Below, piece by piece: positions 16,184-25,128 of a stretch of 64,000 bases of DNA. The DNA comes from CBDDGJ01 sp965227805 (GTDB taxonomy: Bacteria > Pseudomonadota > Alphaproteobacteria > RS24), in NCBI GenBank assembly GCA_965227805.1, contig CBDDGJ010000003.1:124001-188000 (forward strand). Reading direction: 5' to 3'. The position numbers and the translations under genes are program-made. Each line of letters opens with the position of its first letter. Within the stretch, counting starts at the first letter, position 1. Under the pieces are notes generated by a model, which made no database searches, was not told the DNA's origin, and worked only from the letters and a program-made list of their open reading frames with translations.

Positions 16184-17416
16184 ATGCAAAATCAAGCCCC
16201 TTTACGTAGTCATTTTCCTGAATTAGACGGTTTGCGCGCGCTTGCTGTTTTGGGGGTTATCTTTTTTCATTCCTATTTCTTTCTCTTGCCGCATATGGTT
16301 GATGCGGCAGCATTTCAAAATTTCACCAAACATCTGCCGATAGGGTTTAATCTGGTTGCGCGTGGCGATATTGGGGTTGATTTATTTTTTGTGCTCTCGG
16401 CATTTTTACTCTCATATTTTCTCTATATTGAACTCCGTAAAAGCGGGCAGGTAAATTACAAGCAGTTTTATATGCGCCGGCTTTGGCGAATTTATCCGCT
16501 TTATATAGCCATGCTGTTTTTAGCCATGCTAGGCAAATTTGGCGAATGGGATTTTTACCTGGCGCTGCTGGGCAATTTATTTGCCTATAATATCTGGATT
16601 GTGCCAGATGATATGCCGCTGCCCTGGACATGGTCGCTTTCGGTTGAGCTGCATTTTTACGCACTTATTCCGCTGCTCATTCCCTTTTTACGCCATGGCT
16701 GGCAAATTGCTTTATTTTATCTCTTCAGTCTTATTTTGGCACTTGGCTGGATATATATCACTGTGCAAGGCACACCGGCCATTATTGAAAAATCGCTATT
16801 CACCTTGTTTACAAGCGAAGATGAAACCGGGCTTCGGGTTTACTTGCAGCATATTTATGTATCGCCCTTTATACGCCTTTGCCAATTTGCTGCAGGCGTT
16901 ACCGGCGCCTGGGCCGTAAATTATCATTTTGCAACATTGGCGCATTTTGTGAAAAAATGGCGCTTTGCCTTGCTCGTGCTTATGCTTACCCTTATGGCGG
17001 TTCCCTTTAGCTATAATCCTTATGATAATATTGCCCCCGATGCACGGCTTATACATATGATTGAATTTTATCTGGGCAAGCCACTTGTCGCCATTGGCTT
17101 TGCCCTGTTGATTGTCATGATGATTATCGGCGCCCTGCCCCGGCTTACGGCATTTTTAAGCACGCGTTTTTTTATTATTTTTGCACAATGTAGTTTTTCG
17201 ATCTATTTATTTCATCCGCTTTTTGTGTTTGGCATTACTGAATTGGTTTTGGGGCCGGCAGATGTCGAGACCGTCGCCATTTGGCAATTACTAAGCATAT
17301 TTGCCGGCGCAAGCCTTGCATCATTGCTCTTTGGCTTGCTTACATGGCATGGGCTAGAAAAACACGCCATAAAATTTGGCCGCACTTATGCCGGCACCAC
17401 CACCAAAGCGCTGTGA
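16184..17416 (+). CDS. Acyltransferase 3 family membrane protein
   Basis: About 410 residues of an integral membrane acyltransferase with ten or more helices. The N-terminus 'FPELDGLRALAVLGVIFFHS' is diagnostic and holds the catalytic His; 'FYMRRLWRIYPLYI' is the conserved R-x-x-R-I-x-P region and 'WTWSLSVELHFY' follows. Such enzymes O-acylate cell-surface sugars, lipids or secreted molecules. The ATG at 16184 places the first motif where the family has it, although no good ribosome-binding site is seen; an upstream start at 16097 would add 29 atypical residues. Confidence 0.87.
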   Translation: MQNQAPLRSHFPELDGLRALAVLGVIFFHSYFFLLPHMVDAAAFQNFTKHLPIGFNLVARGDIGVDLFFVLSAFLLSYFLYIELRKSGQVNYKQFYMRRLWRIYPLYIAMLFLAMLGKFGEWDFYLALLGNLFAYNIWIVPDDMPLPWTWSLSVELHFYALIPLLIPFLRHGWQIALFYLFSLILALGWIYITVQGTPAIIEKSLFTLFTSEDETGLRVYLQHIYVSPFIRLCQFAAGVTGAWAVNYHFATLAHFVKKWRFALLVLMLTLMAVPFSYNPYDNIAPDARLIHMIEFYLGKPLVAIGFALLIVMMIIGALPRLTAFLSTRFFIIFAQCSFSIYLFHPLFVFGITELVLGPADVETVAIWQLLSIFAGASLASLLFGLLTWHGLEKHAIKFGRTYAGTTTKAL

Positions 17417-17500
17417 GTTATTTCTTCACATACAAACATACTTCTTCAAAAATACCGGTATATTTAACGGACAACCCAGCGCTGATAAAAATAGCATATA

Positions 17501-18139
17501 CTAATAAATTACGGTTTCATAGTCTGAATTCACATTAGAGTTTTGTCTTCTCATAGGGCGGCTTAGGTCATATTCATTAGTCTTTCCAGCTTTTGCCGTT
17601 TCATCAATTAACCATTGAAGATTATGATGGTTATTTTCAACCCTCTCCCAAGGAACAATGGATATTTGAACGTCAGTTGTAATTAGGTTGTCTATAATTC
17701 GGTCCGGTAAATCTGGAAACCAGCTTTTATAATCGGCTTTCGTTTCGAGCGCTTGCCAATCGCTAATCTCCGGATAAATTTCCTCGCCTTCGCCCGGCAA
17801 CGATTTTTGGAAAAAACCCTGATTTGCATCATTAACATTGATAACCAATATGCCGGATTTTTGATTTTTCGACCCATCAATCATGCTGGATTTTAGCTCC
17901 CAATCCACATGTTTACGACCCTTAGTCTCCTTCCCACATAATAGAATTGTTACCTGACTATCCCGTAAATATTCATCCCTAATTTTAATTCTAATTTGCT
18001 CAGGCGTAAGATTTTCATCAATGTCGCCCGTATCCACCGAACAATCTTCAAACGTTCCATATTTTGTCGCTAAATCAACTAAATGGTTTTTATAATCTTG
18101 ATCTCTTTCATGGTGATAACTAATGAATACTTTGGTCAA
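17501..18139 (-). CDS. TIR-like protein, MTH538/ThsB type
   Basis: A 212-residue protein whose first 105 residues match the MTH538 TIR-like domain (the ThsB type of Thoeris): 'VFISYHHERDQDYKNHL', 'GDIDENLTPEQIRIKIRDEY', 'LRDSQVTILLCGKET' and 'RKHVDWELKSSMID', where Glu81 behind Trp80 is the likely catalytic Glu. The C-terminal half is unassigned and may be a regulatory or sensing region. It starts with TTG, with AAGGA 8 nt upstream. The gene lies 18 bp behind the membrane-protein gene. Inferred role: makes an NAD-derived signal or degrades NAD on phage infection. Confidence 0.8.
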   Translation of the reverse strand: MTKVFISYHHERDQDYKNHLVDLATKYGTFEDCSVDTGDIDENLTPEQIRIKIRDEYLRDSQVTILLCGKETKGRKHVDWELKSSMIDGSKNQKSGILVINVNDANQGFFQKSLPGEGEEIYPEISDWQALETKADYKSWFPDLPDRIIDNLITTDVQISIVPWERVENNHHNLQWLIDETAKAGKTNEYDLSRPMRRQNSNVNSDYETVIY

Positions 18140-18157
18140 TTTATATATCCTTTCAAA

Positions 18158-18571
18158 TTAAGTTGCCTTCAACAACATAAAAATTGATAGCGAGAAAAAC
18201 ACAAAACTTGCTAGTCCTGTCAAAATAGTAATCCAGTGAAAAACAGATTCACTCTTGGCCGAGATATCGGGAATACCATCATCGCCTACTAATAAAGCAA
18301 CCCTATGTAAAACTTTTTGATTGCCCCGCAATCCTTCGCTAACTTTGTGCATTGAAAAAGAGATAGCCAACAATATCATAGAAAACACTAAGGGAAAACA
18401 CCATCCAATCACCCCATCAGTAGCCCTTATTATCAAGGCAATGGCAGAAATAATAGCTACAAGTAATTGAATAAACTGCCATCTCAGCTTATCCAGATAG
18501 CGCCACGTCTCATAACGTTGTCTGTAAATTTCTATCTGTTTATTATTATCCACATAAAAATATATATGCAT
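18158..18571 (-). CDS. Three-helix membrane protein, partner of TIR-like gene
   Basis: A 137-residue protein of unrecognised family. A charged N-terminal amphipathic helix ('KQIEIYRQRYETWRYLDKLR') leads into membrane helices at about 32-48 and 54-73, then a soluble helical linker and a third helix at about 109-133. Small multi-helix proteins beside TIR, CD-NTase or SLOG genes often act as pore-forming effectors, so that role is inferred. A TTG start at 18589 is possible. No room for a separate promoter exists between it and the tRNA gene, so read-through from tRNA-Met is likely. Confidence 0.65.
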   Translation of the reverse strand: MHIYFYVDNNKQIEIYRQRYETWRYLDKLRWQFIQLLVAIISAIALIIRATDGVIGWCFPLVFSMILLAISFSMHKVSEGLRGNQKVLHRVALLVGDDGIPDISAKSESVFHWITILTGLASFVFFSLSIFMLLKAT

Positions 18572-18621
18572 TTCTATGCCAGCTTTCAAGGCTTACACCA
18601 TCAAATATATGAAAAAAACTT

Positions 18622-18698
18622 TGGTAGCGGAGGAGGGACTCGAACCCCCGACACGCGGATTATGATTCCGCTGCTCTAACCAGCTGAGCTACTCCGCC
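18622..18698 (-). tRNA. tRNA-Met (CAT), elongator type
   Basis: A complete 77-nt cloverleaf on the minus strand with encoded CCA. The anticodon stem GCGGA/TCCGC frames loop ATCATAA, anticodon CAT; the T-arm has GGTTCGAGTCC, and the acceptor stem closes GGCGGAG with CTCCGCT (one G-T pair). The complementary acceptor end rules out the initiator, and the sequence resembles elongator Met rather than lysidine-Ile tRNA of alphaproteobacteria. The TIR/membrane pair sits directly behind its 3' end. Confidence 0.93.
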
Positions 18699-18893
18699 AC
18701 ATGGTTGGGCTTCTTTAGCATAAGAAAGATAATTTGCAAATAAACTTATTACACATCATTAAGCATATATCATAACGGTGTGGGCGATGCATATGGTGAC
18801 CGTAAGCTCATTAAGCAGTCCTATGTGCCTGCAATCATCTTTGGGCTAAGCCTTGGACATACATGATTGCCTCCCGGCCAAAGAGATAAAAGC

Positions 18894-19673
18894 CTATCGC
18901 TTATGTGCGCGATAAGACCGCAATGAAAAAGGGAAAGAGAGTAAATAGATAATGCAACAAGCCGCCAAACACGCCCAGGGGAAGGTAAAGAAAATCGCCG
19001 CCGTAAAGCCGACACCCAGCATAAGCGGCAACACCCAATCGCGCGGAATATTACTTGCCATATTTTTACCCGAATAGGTCGGGAGGCGACTTACCATAAG
19101 CCCCGCCACCGTAACCACCATGATCACAATAAAAAATGGGCTTGTGCGTAAATCCATAAGCGCGGCAAAATGCAGATAAAGCGGCAACATCACCAAAGCA
19201 CCCGCAGCTGGTGAAGGCACGCCGGTGAAAAATTTTCGCATCCATGCCGGCCTATCCGGATCTTCAATATCCACATTAAAGCGCGCCAAACGCAAGGCAC
19301 AACATACACTAAACCCAAGCAATACCGCCCAGCCGAAACGCCCTGTGCTTTGCAAGCCCCATAAATATACCAAAAACACCGGTGCCACGCCAAAATTGAA
19401 AAAATCCGCCAAACTATCCAGCTGTGCCCCAATGGGTGATTCTGCCTTCAATAAGCGCGCAATGCGTCCATCAATGCCATCCAACACCGCTGTGGCGATA
19501 ATCGCCATAACAGCAAGCTGGAATTGCCCACTCAAGCCTAAGCGCACCGAGGTCAACCCCAAACATAAGCCCAATAATGTAAGCGCATTGGGGATAAGGC
19601 GTCGAACCGGAAAAGGTCTTTTCTTTTTCCTCTCGGGTTTCATGCTTGTGGTCGATTTTAGTTTCTCATTCAT
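18894..19673 (-). CDS. pssA: CDP-diacylglycerol-serine O-phosphatidyltransferase
   Basis: About 259 residues with seven or eight membrane helices. The CDP-alcohol phosphotransferase motif is intact: D-G-x-D-G-R-x-A-R followed by 'GAQLDSLADFFNFGVAP', carrying the four metal-binding Asp residues near residues 75-100. The reaction joins serine to CDP-diacylglycerol to make phosphatidylserine. The ATG at 19673 lies 4 nt after the psd stop, so psd and pssA, which catalyse consecutive steps to phosphatidylethanolamine, are cotranscribed. Confidence 0.93.
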   Translation of the reverse strand: MNEKLKSTTSMKPERKKKRPFPVRRLIPNALTLLGLCLGLTSVRLGLSGQFQLAVMAIIATAVLDGIDGRIARLLKAESPIGAQLDSLADFFNFGVAPVFLVYLWGLQSTGRFGWAVLLGFSVCCALRLARFNVDIEDPDRPAWMRKFFTGVPSPAAGALVMLPLYLHFAALMDLRTSPFFIVIMVVTVAGLMVSRLPTYSGKNMASNIPRDWVLPLMLGVGFTAAIFFTFPWACLAACCIIYLLSFPFSLRSYRAHKR

Positions 19674-19677
19674 GGGG

Positions 19678-20370
19678 TTATTGCACAAGCGTATCGCGCA
19701 CCGGCTCATCTGCCATTAAATCAGCCAGCACCGTTTCGCCCGAAATGGCCGTTTGCCCCACCGCAACCAGTGGCACAGTGTTAAGCGGCAAATACACATC
19801 CACCCGCGAGCCAAACCGAATAAGCCCAAAGCGTTCGCCTGCCTGCAAGCGTTGACCTTCATGCACTGTGCATAAAATACGCCGCGCCACCAAGCCGGCA
19901 ATTTGCACCACCACAATATCGTCTCCATTATCTGTGGTGACGAGCAGGCTTTGGCGTTCATTCGATTCACTTGCTTTATCCAGATCAGCATTTAGAAATT
20001 GCCCTGTGCGATAGAGCGATTTTTTAATTTCGCCCGCAACCGGCATACGGTTCACATGGCAATTAAATACATTCATAAATACAGAAATACGCAAAAGCGG
20101 CTCCAGCCCCAAGCCCAATTCGGGCGGCGGCACAGCCTCGGCAATCATATTAACCACACCATCTGCCGGGCTGGTAACCAAGCCTTCACGTTGCGGGGTC
20201 ACGCGCGCGGGGTCACGAAAAAAATAGGCACACCACAGGGTTAAAATAACCCCTGCCCAGCCCAAAGGTTCAAAAACCAAAAACAGCAAAAGGGTCACAC
20301 CCGCAAAGATAGCGATAAACCGATAGCCTTCGGCATGTATGGGCACTAAAACGGATGCTATTCCACGCAT
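19678..20370 (-). CDS. psd: Phosphatidylserine decarboxylase, short soluble-domain type
   Basis: A 230-residue proenzyme that self-cleaves to create the pyruvoyl group used to decarboxylate phosphatidylserine. Two N-terminal hydrophobic helices (about 18-50) precede the catalytic part with 'VTSPADGVV', 'ISVFMNVFNCHVNRMPVAG' and the cleavage site Gly187-Ser188 in 'IRFGSRVDVYLP'. The FGS rather than LGST site and the length mark the short PSD-A type of alphaproteobacteria. Its start overlaps cimA by 13 bp. Confidence 0.93.
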   Translation of the reverse strand: MRGIASVLVPIHAEGYRFIAIFAGVTLLLFLVFEPLGWAGVILTLWCAYFFRDPARVTPQREGLVTSPADGVVNMIAEAVPPPELGLGLEPLLRISVFMNVFNCHVNRMPVAGEIKKSLYRTGQFLNADLDKASESNERQSLLVTTDNGDDIVVVQIAGLVARRILCTVHEGQRLQAGERFGLIRFGSRVDVYLPLNTVPLVAVGQTAISGETVLADLMADEPVRDTLVQ

Positions 20371-21968
20371 AAATTCATCTCATCATCTGCTTTTAACAAT
20401 TTATATATTACCGCATCTCGCAATGCTTCAAAAGAGGCAATGACAATATTTTCATCCACACCAACTGTGCGCCATATATTGCCTTTGGCATCGGCGCTTT
20501 CAATCGTCACCCGCGTTAGGGCTTCGGTGCCGGTTGTCGTTCCTCGATTTAATATACGCACCTTATAATCGATAAGACGCATATCGTCTATTGCTTTATA
20601 AGAGCGGCCAAGCTCTTGGCGAAGCGCCATATCAAGCGCATTTATCGGCCCATTGCCCGTGCCGGTATTGTTAACCGTCTCCCCATCAATACGCAATGCC
20701 ACCACGGCTTGCGTAACTGCTTTTTCTCCTTGCTTGTGCACAGACGTTTCATAAGATAACACATCAAAAAAATGGGGCAGGCGACCAAGTTCATCCAGCG
20801 CCAAAATCTCGAAAGACGCACCGGCTGCTTCATAGCTAAAGCCGGCATTTTCTTTTTGCTTGACCACATATAAAATGCGTTCAAGCGCGGGATCATCTTT
20901 TTCGATTGCGATTGAGGATGCCTGTAGTCGGTCGATAATATTACTTTTTCCTGCCTGGTCAGATACCACAATGCGGCGCATATTGCCCACTGCCTCGGGC
21001 GGCACATGCTCGTAAGTTTGCGGCTCTTTCAGCACAGCCGAGGCATGAATCCCGCCCTTATGGGCAAAGGCAGAGCTGCCGACATAGGCCGCATGTGGAT
21101 TGGCTATCCGGTTTAATATGTCATCCAAATTACGCGAAACCTCTGTAATATTTTTGAGCTGTTCGGGGCTTATCGCAATATCCACTTCATTGGCAAAGGG
21201 AGGTTTTAGCAAAAGTGTCGGAATAAGCGAAAGCAAATTGGCATTGCCGCACCGCTCGCCCAAGCCGTTTAATGTGCCTTGCACCTGACGCACACCCGCG
21301 CGAATAGCCACCAAAGAATTGGCAACAGCGTGTTCTGTGTCATTATGTGTATGAATGCCCAAATGCGTGCCGGGGATATAGTGTTTTAGATACGTCACCG
21401 CATCATAAATCTCATGCGGCAGACACCCGCCATTCGTATCGCATAAAACCACCCAGCGTGCGCCGGCCTCCAGGGCGGCAAGCGCGCATTTAACCGCATA
21501 ATCCCGATTTGCCTTAAAGCCATCAAAAAAATGCTCGCAATCAATCATGGCCTCGCGCCCATGGTCAATAATCGCTTTTACGCTTTCGCTTATACAGGTC
21601 AGGTTTTCTTCTTCCGTAATACCCAAAGCAATATCAACATGGTAGTCCCAACTTTTGGCCACCAGACAAATAGCGTCGCTTTGCGCGTGCAAAATTTCTT
21701 TGAAGCCGGGGTCATTATCGACACTGCGCCCGGCCCGTTTGGTCATGCCAAAAGCCGTCATCTGTGCCTGCTGCAACGCATATTTTTGTGAAAAAAAACT
21801 GCTATCTGTCGGGTTAGCACCCGGATATCCCCCCTCGATATAATCCACACCAAGCGCATCAAGCATATGCATGATGCGGATTTTATCAGCCACGCTAAAA
21901 TCCACACCGGCGGTTTGCTGGCCGTCACGTAATGTTGTGTCGAAAATATATAATTTCTCTTTTTCCAT
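20358..21968 (-). CDS. cimA: (R)-citramalate synthase
   Basis: A 536-residue DRE-TIM enzyme. The catalytic start 'FDTTLRDGQQTAGVDFSVAD' differs from isopropylmalate synthase (GEQSPG) at the Q-T-A-G positions, as in citramalate synthases, and 'HTHNDTEHAVANSLVAIRAG' with 'GTLNGLGERCGNANL' follows. It condenses pyruvate and acetyl-CoA to citramalate, the threonine-independent entry to isoleucine. The C-terminal regulatory domain ('INALDMALRQELG', 'YKVRILNRGTTTGTEA') is present. It lies at the head of an operon with psd and pssA. Confidence 0.9.
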   Translation of the reverse strand: MEKEKLYIFDTTLRDGQQTAGVDFSVADKIRIMHMLDALGVDYIEGGYPGANPTDSSFFSQKYALQQAQMTAFGMTKRAGRSVDNDPGFKEILHAQSDAICLVAKSWDYHVDIALGITEEENLTCISESVKAIIDHGREAMIDCEHFFDGFKANRDYAVKCALAALEAGARWVVLCDTNGGCLPHEIYDAVTYLKHYIPGTHLGIHTHNDTEHAVANSLVAIRAGVRQVQGTLNGLGERCGNANLLSLIPTLLLKPPFANEVDIAISPEQLKNITEVSRNLDDILNRIANPHAAYVGSSAFAHKGGIHASAVLKEPQTYEHVPPEAVGNMRRIVVSDQAGKSNIIDRLQASSIAIEKDDPALERILYVVKQKENAGFSYEAAGASFEILALDELGRLPHFFDVLSYETSVHKQGEKAVTQAVVALRIDGETVNNTGTGNGPINALDMALRQELGRSYKAIDDMRLIDYKVRILNRGTTTGTEALTRVTIESADAKGNIWRTVGVDENIVIASFEALRDAVIYKLLKADDEMNLCVE

Positions 21969-22010
21969 AACTTACAATGTGCTGATATTTCTCTGCCTGT
22001 CTAGTTATTT

Positions 22011-23354
22011 TTATGCACTATCGCCTTGTAAGCGCGCGCGCGCCTTTTCATAACCAATAAGCGGTAAGATATTTTGCATTTCCGGCCCATGTGGCAGGCC
22101 GGTCAACGCCAAACGCAAGGGCATGAATAATCCTTTTCCCGTGCGCCCGGTGGATGCTTTTAGCGCATGCGTCCATTCACGCCAGCTTTCCACCTTGAGC
22201 GGCGTGGGCAAGCTGTTGGCAGCAGTGGTTAAAAACGCCTGATCATCCGGAGCAATATGTGGGGTGATTTTGCCATAAATAATATCCGCATAAATTTTAG
22301 CATCGGCCACGACGCTCACATTGCCGCATATGGCCTGCCAGAATACCTCATCGCCTTCCACACCAAGTGCCTTTAAGCGGGGCGCAATATCGGCATACGC
22401 CATATCATGCAATAATTTGGCATTAAGCCGTTTTATATCTTCCATATCAAACCGTGCCGCTGCACGTCCCAAGCGGGATAAATCAAAGCCATCAATAAGC
22501 TTTTGCATCGCGCTTTCCGCACGAATGGCATCGGCAGTGCCAAGGCGTGCAATCAGACTGTTTATGCTCATCGCCTCTATCCCCTGCGCGCGCATATCCC
22601 GTAAGGAAAGCACGCCATCACGTTTGGATAAGCCTTCCCCTTGCGCCGATAGCAAAAGCGAAAAATGGGCAAATTCTGGAATGGGTGCCTCCAATGCCTT
22701 AAACAGTTCTATCTGCACCGCCGTATTGGTCACATGGTCTTCGCCGCGAATAATATGACTTATAGCAAAATCAATATCATCAATCACGCTGGGCAAGGTA
22801 TAAAGATATGTGCCATCGGCACGCATAAAAACAGGGTCTGAGATGCTTGTTGTTTCGATTATCTGTTCACCGCGCACCCCATCCTGCCAGCGCACAACAT
22901 CGCCCGATAATTTGAACCGCCAATGCGGCGCCCGCCCTTCGGCTGCAAAACTTTCTTTTTCCGCATCATCCAAAGCAAGGGCAGCGCGATCATAAACCGG
23001 GGGTAAGCCGCGGGCTAATTGGCGCTTGCGTTTGCGTTCCAGCTCATCAGGCGTTTCATAACAGGCATAGATAAGCCCTTTTTGTTTTAGCTGTGCAAAA
23101 ACCGCATCATAACGGGCAAAGCGCGTGGATTGCCTGGCGCTTTCATCCCAGCTTAACCCCAGCCAGCTTAAATCTTCTTCAATGGCAGTGGCATAATCAT
23201 CACGCGAGCGCGCCTTATCCGTATCATCAATACGCAATAAAAATGTTCCGCCATGCGCACGGGCATAAAGCCAGCAAAATAAAGCGGCGCGCGCATTACC
23301 AATATGCAAATAGCCTGTCGGGCTGGGTGCAAAGCGGGTTTTTACATCTGCCAT
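22011..23354 (-). CDS. gltX: Glutamyl-tRNA synthetase
   Basis: A 447-residue class I synthetase that charges tRNA-Glu. 'RFAPSPTGYLHIGNARAALF' contains the HIGH motif as HIGN, and 'GEGLSKRDGVLSLRDMRA' holds the KMSKS counterpart. The anticodon-binding C-domain is of the short alphaproteobacterial form. Alphaproteobacteria often have two GltX paralogues, so this may be one of a pair. The ATG at 23354 has AAAGGA 8 nt upstream; it follows the nadE stop by 1 nt. Confidence 0.92.
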   Translation of the reverse strand: MADVKTRFAPSPTGYLHIGNARAALFCWLYARAHGGTFLLRIDDTDKARSRDDYATAIEEDLSWLGLSWDESARQSTRFARYDAVFAQLKQKGLIYACYETPDELERKRKRQLARGLPPVYDRAALALDDAEKESFAAEGRAPHWRFKLSGDVVRWQDGVRGEQIIETTSISDPVFMRADGTYLYTLPSVIDDIDFAISHIIRGEDHVTNTAVQIELFKALEAPIPEFAHFSLLLSAQGEGLSKRDGVLSLRDMRAQGIEAMSINSLIARLGTADAIRAESAMQKLIDGFDLSRLGRAAARFDMEDIKRLNAKLLHDMAYADIAPRLKALGVEGDEVFWQAICGNVSVVADAKIYADIIYGKITPHIAPDDQAFLTTAANSLPTPLKVESWREWTHALKASTGRTGKGLFMPLRLALTGLPHGPEMQNILPLIGYEKARARLQGDSA

Positions 23355-23355
23355 T

Positions 23356-25014
23356 TTAGTCATCCTTTATATGCGCATTACGAAACGCATTGGTGATAGG
23401 GTAACGGCGGTCACGCCCGAAATTGCGCGCGCCAATTTTAACGCCGGGGGCGGCTTGTCGCCGCTTATATTCGGAAATATAAAGCAAATGTTCAACTTTC
23501 CGTATCGTATCTGGTGCATGACCACGCGCAATGAGCGCATCAAAGCCTGCCTCGCTTTCTACAAGCCCTTGCAAAATATCATCCAGTATATCATAGGGCG
23601 GCAGGCTATCTTCATCCCTTTGGTCGGGACGCAATTCGGCACTTGGTGGCTTGGTAATAATATTTTGCGGAATAACCACACCATGCGGCCCCTTGCCGAT
23701 GGGTAAAATATGCGTATTGCGCCAGTTGGCCAGTGCAAATACATCCGTTTTATAAATATCCTTTATCGGATTATACCCCCCATTCATATCGCCATAAAGC
23801 GTGGCATAGCCCACCGAAACTTCCGACTTATTACCGGTTGTCACCAGCATATGCCCCAGCTTATTGGATATGGCCATAAGCAAGGTTCCCCGAATACGCG
23901 ATTGTAAATTTTCCTCTGTAATATCAGCGTCTCGCCCGGCAAATAGCGGGGCAAGCGCCGCCTCCATCGCTGTGACAATGGGGGTAATGGGAATATCATC
24001 CAGCTTAACACCCAAGGCATGCGCGCATGCGGCGGCATCATCCAGACTTTCCCGCGCCGTATAAATTGAAGGCAGCATAAGCGCATAGACATGCTCTGCG
24101 CCGAGAGCATCCACCGCAATCGCCGCACAAAGCGCACTATCTATGCCCCCCGAAAGCCCCAGCACCACATCAGAAAATCCGTTTTTGTGCACATAATCGC
24201 GCAAACCCAAAACCATAGCGGCATATGTATCGGCCAGAATATCGGGCACATAATCAGCGCTGTGCGTGCGACAATGCCAGGCATCTGCCTGCTTTTCCCA
24301 ATCACTAATAAAAATACGCTCTTGCCATGCCGGTAATTGCACCGGCTTTGTGCCATCAGCGTTTAGAACAAAACTTGCACCATCAAAAACCAGCTCATCT
24401 TGTCCGCCCAGCTGATTGACATAAATAAGTGGCAGGCCGCTTTCATCTACCCGCGCATGGGCATGGTCTAAACGGCGGGAGAATTTATCCCGTTCAAAGG
24501 GCGAGGCATTTACCGCAATAAGCATATCTGCCCCTTGCGCTTTGAGATAACGCGTAACCGCATCAAACCATAAATCTTCACATATAGGCAGACCAATAGA
24601 CAGGCCACATAACACCACCGGTTGCGGAATATCACCCTTTGCAAATAAGCGCAGCTCGTCAAACACGCCATAATTGGGCAAATGCACCTTATGCCTTATT
24701 TGCGCCTGCCCATCTTCAGCAGCAATGACGCTATTATATAGCGTGCCATTCTCATAAAGCGGCGCGCCAAAAATCAGTGCTGGCCCGGGCTTTAATGTTT
24801 CCTTAATCAGCCTATCGGTATGCACGCGCACATGCCGCAAAAAGGCGCGCTTCATCACCAAATCCTCTGGCGGATAACCCGATAGAAACAATTCGCCTGC
24901 AACCAGAATATCCGCACGCGCCGCCGCAGCTTGCATGCGGGCATCGCGCAGCATATCTGCATTTTTCCCGACCGCACCCACAATCGGATTTAACTGGGCA
25001 AGCGCAATTTTCAT
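23356..25014 (-). CDS. nadE: Glutamine-dependent NAD+ synthase
   Basis: About 552 residues in two domains. The N-terminal nitrilase-like glutaminase has the Glu-Lys-Cys triad: Glu in 'LVAGELFLSGYPPEDL', Lys in 'IRHKVHLPNYGVFDELRLF' and Cys in 'GLPICEDLWF'. The C-terminal ATP-pyrophosphatase domain has the P-loop 'GLSGGIDSALCAAIA' and 'TGNKSEVSVGYATLYGD'. It amidates nicotinate adenine dinucleotide to NAD+. The ATG at 25014 opens the conserved 'MKIALAQLNPIVG'. It is cotranscribed with gltX. Confidence 0.94.
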   Translation of the reverse strand: MKIALAQLNPIVGAVGKNADMLRDARMQAAAARADILVAGELFLSGYPPEDLVMKRAFLRHVRVHTDRLIKETLKPGPALIFGAPLYENGTLYNSVIAAEDGQAQIRHKVHLPNYGVFDELRLFAKGDIPQPVVLCGLSIGLPICEDLWFDAVTRYLKAQGADMLIAVNASPFERDKFSRRLDHAHARVDESGLPLIYVNQLGGQDELVFDGASFVLNADGTKPVQLPAWQERIFISDWEKQADAWHCRTHSADYVPDILADTYAAMVLGLRDYVHKNGFSDVVLGLSGGIDSALCAAIAVDALGAEHVYALMLPSIYTARESLDDAAACAHALGVKLDDIPITPIVTAMEAALAPLFAGRDADITEENLQSRIRGTLLMAISNKLGHMLVTTGNKSEVSVGYATLYGDMNGGYNPIKDIYKTDVFALANWRNTHILPIGKGPHGVVIPQNIITKPPSAELRPDQRDEDSLPPYDILDDILQGLVESEAGFDALIARGHAPDTIRKVEHLLYISEYKRRQAAPGVKIGARNFGRDRRYPITNAFRNAHIKDD

Positions 25015-25128
25015 CCCCAAAACCTCAAACATAAGCTAAATTCATATAAATTGTGTTTTAACGTGGCTTAAAACTATTGCAAGAATAAATCTATCTGTTA
25101 GGATTCATCAAAACCAAGGAGCTTAAGA

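Noticed and set aside
18467..18679. Plus-strand frame ending in GGGTRTPDTRIMIPLL
   Set aside because: This is the well-known false protein produced by translating the antisense of tRNA-Met; the tRNA lies at 18622-18698 on the minus strand.
17417..18698. An integrated element with att repeats flanking the TIR/membrane pair
   Set aside because: I looked for a copy of the tRNA-Met 3' end between 17417 and 17500 and saw none, and there is no integrase.
18699..18893. A gene or RNA between tRNA-Met and pssA
   Set aside because: No good frame, terminator or promoter was seen in this 195-bp gap.
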